64,000 bases of DNA from positions 33,343,318 to 33,407,317 of the forward strand of contig CM065379.1 of assembly GCA_033060915.1 (NCBI GenBank), read 5' to 3'. The notes under the pieces are model-generated. The model had not been told where the DNA came from. It did no database searches and was given only the letters and a program-made list of their open reading frames with translations. The position numbers and the translations under genes were made by a program. Position 1 is the stretch's first letter, and each line of letters starts with the position of its first letter. Origin of the DNA: Euryodendron excelsum (taxonomy: Eukaryota > Streptophyta > Magnoliopsida > Ericales > Pentaphylacaceae). Below are positions 23,564 to 32,107 of this stretch, piece after piece.

Positions 23564-24116
23564 CCCTAAGTCAAAATATAAGAATAGTGAGTATCTTTAG
23601 GTACCAAATAAGTATAAAAGATTAAACATTAAGGGAGAAAAATATGACATTTGCATTCTCATCAAATTCTCCCACACTTAACCTTTACTCATCCTCGGGC
23701 AAAATTCAAACTCACTTTTCTAAGATATCAAAGTCTCAACAAAGAACAACCAAACTCTTCAAAACTCATAACATATCATGAACAACATTCTTGAATAACT
23801 CACAATCACTAAGCAAGCATTTCCACTTAAAGATGGAGTAAACCGAATATGTAGACCCTCACGGAAATAAACACTCTACTCTGATGTATTTAAAGGGTAT
23901 GTGTATCACTCAAATTTATTTCAATGAAAATGATCTACCATAAGCTCGCATATCTTCTCATTCTCCACCACTAGGATCACATACAAAACACGAATCATAA
24001 GGATTTTTCAAGGGTTATAACGGGGTATAGGGTTAAGGTGGAAAATATTTGGGAATGTAGCTCAAATGTCATCGAAACTAGTGGAGCAAAAATGAATCAA
24101 CTCAATTTCGAATATA
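23564..24116 (-). other. Athila A 3' spacer, distal half
   Basis: Non-coding sequence beginning with the complement of a spacer typical of Athila-like elements (ctcccacacttaacc, actcatcctcgggc). It continues beyond the inserted element at 35358, where the same style of sequence runs to the pol end. Confidence 0.6.
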
Positions 24117-24989
24117 TAAAATGTCGCGCCCCGGTTTTTGGGTGTCCAAAGTCCTTTCGGCTCGAAGACCCTAAAGCATGGAACTCTGTCACTAGAACTC
24201 GTCCTCCTAGAAGGACAAGTGCGACTAGATTTGAAAATTGATTTGACTAAGGACTTTTTAGAAAAATAGGAGTCGCCACCTAACTTGATTAAGGTGAGTT
24301 AGGGCACCTAAAACTAAGCGTTAATCCGAAGATTAAACTTAGGATTTTTGGAAAAGGTTTTTGAAAACTCCCTCAAGAGAGGGTTTTTAAGAACATAGGT
24401 TGTTTGGCAACCTTTGGAAAGATTTAAGACACTTTGAGGTCTTTGAAAAAGTTTGAGACACTTTGAGGTCTTGGAGGTTTTGACTTGAAATTGAATAGTG
24501 GAGTGTTGCTTGAAAATGTTTTTGGATCAACTTGAGGGAGTTTTGGAAAAAATGATTTGGCATGACTCAAGAGAATTTGAAAGTGTTGTTGAAGTCTTGT
24601 TTAGAAAACCTTGGAAGCATGATTTTAGAATGTTTTGATGAATTAGTTTTTGAAAGTGATTTTTAGAAATGGCAAAGGGTTTGGAATCTTAATATGGACA
24701 ACTTTAGAGGTTGATCTTGATTTATCACTTGTCCTTAGAATCCCTAACCATGAGAGGGCTAGAGACACCTTAGGTTTGTGACATTTTAAAAAGCATTTTT
24801 GAAAATGTCTTGAAGATGGAGTGTAAAGACATTTGAAGAGTTTATGGAGTTGGTTTTTTGAAAACATAAGAGTAGGGGGTTTTGGAAAAATAGGTTGTGA
24901 GAATAGTTTAAAAATTGAATGATCACTTAAAAAAGAGGTTCAAGAGTTGGAACCATGAAGTATACTAACCTAGGTTGGGTTGGCCTAGG

Positions 24990-25245
24990 GTTAGGGGTGA
25001 CCTAAGGTTAACTAACTTGGGTTAGGTTAACCTAGGGTGAATGAACTAGGGTCAAGTTAACCTAGGGTTGGTTAACTAGGGCCGAGTTAACCTAGGGTTG
25101 GATAACTAGCGTCAAGTTAGCCTAGGGTTGGATAACTAGGGTCAAGTTAAGCTAGGGTTGGGTAACTAGGGTCAAGTTAACCTAAGGTTGGGTAACTAGG
25201 GTCAAGTTAATCTAGGGTTAGACAACTAGGGTCAAGGTAACCTAG
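24990..25245. repeat. 30-bp tandem array in the PMD-element LTR
   Basis: Units of the form ttggataactagggtcaagt plus taacctaggg repeat with exact 30-bp spacing (starts 25068, 25098, 25128 and so on), about eight copies with scattered changes. The word gttaacctaggg makes each unit partly palindromic. The matching array in the other LTR begins at the deletion junction near 32105. Confidence 0.85.
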
Positions 25246-26198
25246 GCTTAGATTGGAAGAATGATTTTGAAAGTTGGTTTGATGCACTTTTGGAAAGAGT
25301 TTTGAAAAACAAGGCATGTTATGCCATGAACCTTGGTTGGCAAACTTTTTGAAGATCATTTCCATGAAAATTGTGACTCTAGCCAAGAGTATGGTTTATA
25401 TGGTTGGTGATTGGAAACCATTCCAAGGAAGGTTTTCTCATGGCCATTATAACCTTTATCTTGACAAGAGTGGGGGCTTCTAAAATCAAACATAAGGATA
25501 GCAATTTTTGAAAAATCATTTTTGATACGAAGATGGAGAGATGCATTTTTGAAAATCATCTTTTGAGAAGGATTTTGAAAATCACTTTTCAAGGGGACCA
25601 TTCCATCAAGAAATGGTCCATATGGTCAAACAAAGGGAGACCATTCAAGAGAGGGTTTCATGGGGCCATTCCAACCACTACACTTAAAATAATGAAAATG
25701 TTGAAAATTAGAGAATTAGAAAGCAACCCTTATGCAAGTTAAAATGTCATGATACCAAAATGAAAGTTAGGGGATTAGTAGGAGGTGTTCTAAGGCATAA
25801 TTTCTAAAATCTCATCCTACACTTCAACCATGCAAGAAAGGGGGGGTTGAAGATGAGGATTAAAATATAGAATAGCCTAAATAGGCTAGGAGGGAGAAAA
25901 GAAGAGTGGGGGAGAGCACAAATGTAAAAGGGATACCACCTTTTGCCTTCACCCCACTTGTAGTCTTCAATGGATGTCTTGATTGGAGCTTGAGTGACTT
26001 CAAGAGGGCTTGAGAGGCTAGAGTGGAGTGTGTAAGTGTGTATGAGGTCTTGTATGTGGAGTGCATAGGCTTGAGAGGGGTAGAATCTAGCCTAAGTGTT
26101 GGAGGGGTGGAATATATGTAAGGATTCGAGTTTCTGGAGTGATTTCAGCAGAACTTCGCATCAATTTCAGACCTGGAATATACAAAGGGGGAAGCCTC

Positions 26199-26272
26199 TA
26201 TTTATAGGCAATCTGGAATAGGCCTGACGCATGTACTACATGCGCATGGCAAAAATTTGGCCATGCGCATGT
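26199..26272 (-). promoter_or_regulatory. LTR promoter: TATA box and palindrome (left LTR)
   Basis: TATAAATA on the minus strand (26199-26206). Upstream of it (26238-26272) is a 35-bp palindrome with core ACATGCGCATGGC...GCCATGCGCATGT, here with one mismatch. The same arrangement is in the right LTR. It defines the U3/R boundary and the minus direction of transcription. Confidence 0.7.
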
Positions 26273-27529
26273 AAGACATGCGCAGGTATTGTTCCGTTGC
26301 CAGAATGACATGTGGCACTCTATGTACTGGTTAAATCTCGACTGTTGATCGAAAGTCGGTCTATCTGATCAAAATTTGAGTGCATGTAGCATACGCTCCA
26401 TCACCGGGAAGGTTCGTCCAAACTTTGCTTCTATAATTGAGTCAACCGGGAAGGTTTCGGGGGAATCGGTCGCACTTGGGATGTTCTCCTAGTGCTTCTG
26501 ATGAACTTTCATGTTTTCGAAAAGTTTGAATTATGTTTGGAGGTGAGTGATATCGTCTTGGGAAGTGTGCCAAAAAGGTCACTTTTGCGGAGCGCCTGTG
26601 CTACGCTCCCGAGGTGTTTGAAAGTAGCTGTTTTTGTTTCGTGTGATCGAGGCCTTCGAGATGCGATCTATTCGATCAGACCGTACCGATGGAAAGCACT
26701 CTGGAAATACTTTCAGGAATTTCCAAATTTACGCATTTCTCAAGTCGTTTGACGGTGCGTTTTGATTAGGGAATCGGAGAAAAAGTCAACCTTGGCAGAG
26801 CGTCTGTGAGATGCTCCTGGGGTTGCTGAAAGTTATAGTTTTCACACCGTACGATACAGGGCTTCGGGAAACGAACTGTTCGATCGAACCGTATCGATGG
26901 AAAGATCTATGGGCGAGCTTTCGAAAATTCCCTGACTTACGCATTTCTTAAGTTGGTTAACGGTGCGTTATAACTAGGGAATCGGGGGAATAGACAATTT
27001 AGGCGGAGCGTCTGCGAGACGCTCTAGGGAACTTTTATCGCATCGTGTGAGTTTAGTGTCATAGGGTGCTCCTTGGGTTAAATAAGGGCGTGTGGTGAAA
27101 CCCTCTACTCGAAATCCCGAGGCTGGTGCTGTTTCGGGGCATATTTGGGCTTCCAGGGGAAAAATGATCATTTTGACCTGGGTTGGCTGGAAATTGTCAG
27201 GAATGGTTTGATGTGTTGTGTTAAGTGTGTAGGCTTGTTCAGGGATAGTTTTGGGAGAGTCTTTTACCATTATGCAGGGTTTGTGCCGTGCTGAGGCGCT
27301 TAGGGGCAAAACGGTCATTTTGATCGGAGTGGGCCGAAATAGGACCGAATTTGAATCAAACGGCGTGCGGGGGATGCCTAATGGTTTAACAACATTTTGG
27401 AAGGACGAACTGATCACTTTGAGGGATATTGAACTTTCCCAAAGCGTGCCTGGAGGCCCAAGGGCAAGTTTGGTCATTTTTCACCGAGTCGGGCTAGTAG
27501 GCGCCGGTGTTGAGCTAGGTGTTAGTTCT

Positions 27530-27815
27530 CGAGACCGCCCGGTCTCGGAAAACTACCTATGCAGTGTTGGTCTCTAAGAACTCCCGTCTTTAGGAAGCTA
27601 CCTGTAGGGGTGGTGTTAGTTCCTAAGAACGCCTGGTCTTATAAAGCTACCTGAAGGGTGGTGTTGGTCTCTGAGAATGCCCGGTCTCGGAAAACTACCT
27701 ATGCGGTGTTGGTCTCTAAGAACTCCCGTCTTTAGGAAGCTACCTGTAGGGGTGGTGTTAGTTCCTAAGAACGCCTGGTCTTATAAAGCTACCTGAAGGG
27801 TGGTGTTGGTCTCTG
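27530..27815. repeat. 142-bp tandem duplication
   Basis: The word tctctaagaactcccg recurs 142 bp apart (27571 and 27713) within two nearly identical units. Each unit is built from three diverged ctcggaaaactacct-type subrepeats. The homologous region of the right LTR (34855-35030) has one unit, so the duplication arose after insertion. Confidence 0.85.
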
Positions 27816-28161
27816 AGAATGCCCGGTCTCGAAGAACTATCAAGTGACGGACATTCTACGTTAGCGGGCTAGCAGGCGCCAGAAGTGAACCGTCTGGAAT
27901 TTTGATGAGGTGTTGGTTCCCAAGATCGCCCGATCCCGGGAAACTACTTGGATGGCGTTGGTTTCCGGGACCGCCCAGTCCGGAAAGCTGCCTGGAATAA
28001 TGGTGCTTATGGCTCCAGCGGGTCCTTATGGGCTCGAGAAGTGCCCAGTTGACCGGATTGGAGATTGAAAGGCTCATCTTGAGCTTACATGTGTTGTGAT
28101 GTTGGAAACCGAACCCGATCAGACAGAAAATTGCCAAGTGGGCAAAAATGGGTTGCTTACA

Positions 28162-28178
28162 GTTGCCCCTCTTTTTTT
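28162..28178 (-). promoter_or_regulatory. Polypurine tract next to the 3' LTR
   Basis: The minus strand reads AAAAAAAGAGGGGCAAC directly before the LTR start TGTAAGC. This is the plus-strand primer position of an LTR element, and it supports the minus orientation. Confidence 0.65.
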
Positions 28179-28470
28179 GGCTTTGCTTGCCGAAGGCAAA
28201 AAAATAACAAGGTAAGAATCCCTTTTTGGTTGCGAAGCGATCGAAGGGAGACATGCCGGTGAATTTGGAATGCTTCGAAACCTCTTCTGGGTTACTGGTC
28301 TGGAAGATCATGGAATTCGAAAAGTCTTAGGCCTAGGTCAGGAACCGGGAAACTGATTCATGCCAGTGAAAGTTGAAGGCTTGACTTTTGGCTTTCGACA
28401 AGGCCCTTAAGAGCAAATTTGGATTTTTGGGAAGCTTGAAATTGATTTTGGCGGGAAGTTTATCCTGCGG

Positions 28471-28584
28471 GCGCATGTGTTACATGCGCGCTTTAGTGTT
28501 TTAAGCCTTGCCTGTGTAATACATGTGCCAGTTGGATTCTTGTGCTTGCGCGTCTGCTATATGCGCCAGCCCGTGACATATAAA
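28471..28584 (+). promoter_or_regulatory. Putative promoter of the antisense PMD gene
   Basis: GCGCATGT-gtt-ACATGCGC (28471-28489) is a perfect 8-bp-arm palindrome. It closely resembles the LTR U3 block (gcatgtactacatgcgc). A second partial copy, tgtaatacatgtgcc, follows at about 28515. TATAAA lies at 28579-28584 on the plus strand. A start site near 28610 would suit the downstream splice donor at 28778. Confidence 0.5.
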
Positions 28585-29310
28585 CAGAGTAGGTTCGCGT
28601 TTGCAGTGTTGCGTTTTCGGGTCTTCTATTGATTTCGGGATTTTCTCTGAAGGATTTTGAAGGATTTTGCTCGGGAATCATTAGAGGAGTGTTGGGAGAC
28701 GTTGGGCACGTGCTGAGGATTGTCATCGTCACTGGATTCTTACCGGAAAGCCTGTTTTTTGTCGAAAAATTTCAAAGGTTTGTTTTTTTTTAACTTGTCG
28801 ATTTCGATACGTTTGCTTTCGTTTTTTGCGTATGAACAGTGTAATCCCATGTTTTAGAATGTTTAGAACACAATGATTGGATTGCTTTTGTGATTTAGTG
28901 GAGTTTTGAGAGTGTTTTGGATGATATTGTATATTTGTGAAAGAGGGTTTCCTGCAGGACTCGAAAAATTGCCTCTACAGGCTCGGGCATTAACCGTTTG
29001 TGTGTGATTTTTGCACCGAGAACCTTAGAAAAATGTGTAGGACAAACGTATGAAGTTTCGTAATTTTTTTAAAAATTTTCAATTTTTGAATTTTTTGAAA
29101 ATTATGAAAAAATAGGAGAAATTAAAGAAAATTAGAAAACGGGCCCTGTTGAAGGTCGAAAAATCACAGAACATTTCTAGAAGATTATGGTAACACTCTT
29201 GAACGTTCTGGAAGTTTTTGTGAAATTTTGAAAATAAAACTAAGACCAAAAAATCTTCGAAGCTGAAGGAATTGTCCTAAAATTTGTGTTTGAAGATAGG
29301 ACGTATGTCG

Positions 29311-29312
<2 letters not shown>

Positions 29313-29346
<34 letters not shown>
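29313..29346. repeat. 34-base G homopolymer
   Basis: Uninterrupted G run inside the probable PMD intron. The length may be affected by sequencing. Such a tract can form stacked G-quartet structures. Confidence 0.9.
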
Positions 29347-29347
<1 letters not shown>

Positions 29348-29941
29348 GAGATTGTTTTGTCTGATGTGGTGGAAGGTTTGGGGCTGCTCCGGGCTGCGTT
29401 TGTGACTTGTGAAATTTCGGGGTAGTGACTTTTTAAGGCGAAACTTTGCCGAAATTTTCAAAAATTTTAACACTTAGCTTTAAAACCTTTCGGTAAAGCA
29501 AATCCTTTTGAGAAAGGGGCTTTTGAGGGAGAAAGCCCGAAGAAACCACGATTTTTAAAGAAAATTTGGGAGTGAGATTTTTGAATGAGAAAAACCCCGG
29601 GAAACTATTTTTTAGAAAACTTGAAGAATAGGGCTTTTGAAGGTAAAAGCCCAGAAAACCGTTAAATCTTTGAAATGGGGTTTTCTGAAGGAAAACCCCA
29701 GAAACACCGTAAATATGTTGAATCAGGGCTTTTGAAGGAAAAAGCTCGAGAAACCGGTTTTGAATTTTGAAACCAAACTTTTTGAGGAAAAAGCTCAAAA
29801 ACCGTTAGATGATTCTGAACCAGAGTTTTTTAAGGAGAAAACCCGAAAAACCGGTTTTGAAATATCGACCCCAAACTTTTTGAGGAAAAAGCTTGAAAAC
29901 CGTTACCAACCTCTTAATAATGATAGGTGGGGCCCTCGCCT

Positions 29942-30083
29942 TTCCACTTTTCCTTTCTTTTTCTTTTTTCTTCTTTTCTTCTTTTTTTTTTTCTTTTTTT
30001 TTTTCTTTTTTTTTTTCTTTTCTTTTTTTTTTCTTTCTCTTTTTTTTTTTCTTCTTTTTTTTTCTTTTTCTTTTTTTTTTTTT
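29942..30083. repeat. Long T-rich pyrimidine tract
   Basis: Nearly pure T with scattered C, giving spurious Phe/Ser-rich or Lys/Arg-rich frames on the two strands. It lies 80-220 bp upstream of the PMD splice acceptor. Confidence 0.9.
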
Positions 30084-30164
30084 GTATATACACTGACGCA
30101 CTTATCTTTGCACTTTTCACATATGGTGACTGATTGATCCTCTTTAATGTTGTCATTTTTCAGG

Positions 30165-32107
30165 ATGTCGGAGGCCGGGGGTGACGGTCCGGACAGGAGG
30201 TGCCACGAGAAGGCGCTGCAGATAGAGCTCGAGGAGGGCGGCAGTAGCCAGGGTAGCTCGGCTAGAGGTAGCAACCGGAGCGGCTCAACTCGGATTAATA
30301 GTCGGGGTGGCACAGCGTCAGGAGGCAGTAGGGGTGTTTCTGTGCGGAGTAGTGGTAGGGTCGGTTCTCCTCGGGGTTGCCGCAGTGGGTCACAGAGATC
30401 CTCGAGTAGGACAACTTCTAGTGGGAGCTCTGTGAGGGGACAGCCCTCGGCGGCTCCTGATGAGAGATTTGAGGATGAGGCTAACTCATCCGTGGACCCA
30501 CGGACAGGATACGGTATGGCCTCCGTTCGAGACAGGCGGAGAGATACTTCATTCACGGATGACCAACTTGCCATTCCTGATATTCCCCTGTTACGTGATT
30601 TGGCGTTCCATCCGAGTCTATATTAGCGCTATGGTCAGATGCCATCGTCTACCCATAGTTCCTTCAGAGGGGCCAGTATCTCAGCCTTGAGGGCTATGCA
30701 AGCGTCAGCTCCATCCTATCAAGACTTTTTACATCAGATCGGTTTCTGCGCTTTTATGAACCTGCAGACTAATAGACTTGATCACGGGATCGCTATGGGG
30801 TTGTTGGAGCGGTGGTTTGGGGAGACGGGGACCGTGCATTTGGTGGGTTTCGAGTTGGGACCTACCCCCATTGACTGGGCTATGATTACTGGGCTATCTT
30901 TCGGAGGGGTACCGATCTCTCTACGGGACTTGTCTCTGGAGGAGGCCCGTCTTTTCTTAGGGTTGCCAGGGCTTGGGGGCTCGAGTTTCCCAGCTTCACT
31001 TTTATGCTTGGCCGAGACAGCTTTTGCTTTTGATCCTTTACCAGATGACCAGGTTATTATGAGGCGCCGGTTGGTGTTGTACGTCGTCTTTAGTTGCTTT
31101 TGCAACAATAATAGGTCGACGGTCCCTTTGTCTCTGGTGAGCCTGGTAGCGGATTTGGACGCGCTAGACTATGTTGACTGGGGTGCTTTCACCTTTGCCT
31201 GCTTTTTACGAGGGATGAGAGTGAGGACATCCGGGGCTTGGGGGAGCTTGACGAGCTTTTGGCCATTTCTGGTTTGGTGGAGCTATGAGTATTTGCCAGT
31301 TCGCCGACCGGAGGTGTTAGCAAGTGATGCCTTCTTGTGGACCGCGAGATGGGCCAGGCAGCAGGTAGTCCAGCGGTCCTTGCTCACAGATTTTGTAGCC
31401 CTCAAGGCTAACTTAGAGTTGTTGAGGCCTCGGGATGTGACTTAGGCGCCTTATCACCGATCCACCCAGTATGCCGGTATGAGGGATGTCATCCTTTTAT
31501 CTAGGTCGCGGATCACCTTCGGGGTTCCCGTGTCATAGGAGACGTACCTAGGGGAGCGCCACTAGCGACAGCTTCATACCACTTTCCGCGCAGCCATAGA
31601 TCCTTCCCAGTATATGTTTGGACTTTATCAGGCCGGGGTAGAGATCCCTTATATAGTCGGGGTCCCTGGTGAGCGGTTCCTGCTTCTGCTGGATGTGGAT
31701 TATAAGGCTCACTTCCGAGCGAGATCTATTGGCGTTTTCACCCAACTGGATCTGGTGGTCGGAGGGCAGGTGGCCGGCCATGAGGTGGTGGAGCTTTGGC
31801 GTCGGGCCTAGGGCTTTGTATCTGAGGAGGAGTACCTAGTAACTTGCCAGGCATCAGATCAGTATCGTGCTGAGGTGGAGGTCCTGATTGCCCGCATATC
31901 TCTGATAGAGGCCCGTTGGGTATGTTATTTGTGGTTCATTACTTTCATGTTCCTTATACATCTCTTGTTTTCTGACGGTAGCTCTTCTTCCCTTTTTGCC
32001 TTCTTCTTTGGTCAAGGTCCTTTTGACGCGGGAGCTTCCTCCAGCCAGCCCTCTCCATATGTACTGGATATAGGCGACTTTGACTTGGATGACGACCCTG
32101 CTCCTTG
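30165..32107 (+). pseudogene. Plant mobile domain (PMD, MAIN/MAIL-like) gene, five in-frame TAG stops, 3' truncated
   Basis: One frame of about 647 codons runs from ATG 30165 (MSEAGGDGPD) to a deletion junction. Residues 1-150 are Ser/Arg/Gly-rich and disordered. From about residue 185 a PMD fold begins: HQIGFCAFMN, GLLERWFGET, then VGFELGPTPIDWAMITGLSF. That last stretch is the signature of plant mobile domain proteins, where a conserved pattern of T-P-T/D-A-I-T-G-L-P is usual. The C part ends with a short coiled-coil (EVEVLIARISLIEA), a T-rich stretch that may be a small intron (about 31920-31981), and an acidic tail. All interruptions are TAG (30624, 31443, 31536, 31563, 31809) with no frameshift. 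In Arabidopsis MAIN and MAIL1 help keep heterochromatin silent. This copy lies antisense to the LTR promoters. GC content is well above its surroundings. Confidence 0.8.

Larger units (their letters stand above)
24122..28161 (-). repeat. 3' LTR of the PMD element, 4.04 kb
   Basis: It runs from TGTCGCGCCCC to GGTTGCTTACA. It aligns from about 25068 onward with 32108-35352. It contains the 30-bp array (24990-25245), the U3 palindrome and TATA box (26199-26272), and a 142-bp tandem duplication (27530-27815) absent from the other LTR. It lacks about 310 bp that the other LTR has at 32867-33177. The start resembles that of the 5-kb LTR at 40327 (shared cacctaacttgattaaggtg block), so the two families are related. 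Confidence 0.85.
28778..30163 (+). other. Probable 5' intron of the PMD gene
   Basis: The donor CAAAG|GTTTGT (28778) and acceptor cattTTTCAG|GATG (30163) place the ATG at 30165 one base into the next exon. The interior is U-rich on the plus strand. It includes a 34-base G run (29313-29346), a region of diverged gagg-aaaa-cccgaaaa repeats (29500-29900), and a 140-bp pyrimidine tract (29942-30083). There is no coding potential apart from low-complexity frames. Splicing is inferred. Confidence 0.45.

Noticed and set aside
27251..27577. 108-aa and opposite 167-aa frames, also at 34307-34940
   Set aside because: They recur in both LTR copies because the LTRs are homologous. There is no conserved start or domain, so they are LTR sequence and not genes.
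29805..30574. Lys-rich frames of up to 223 aa opposite the pyrimidine tract
   Set aside because: Low-complexity shadow of the T-rich tract, partly antisense to the PMD start.
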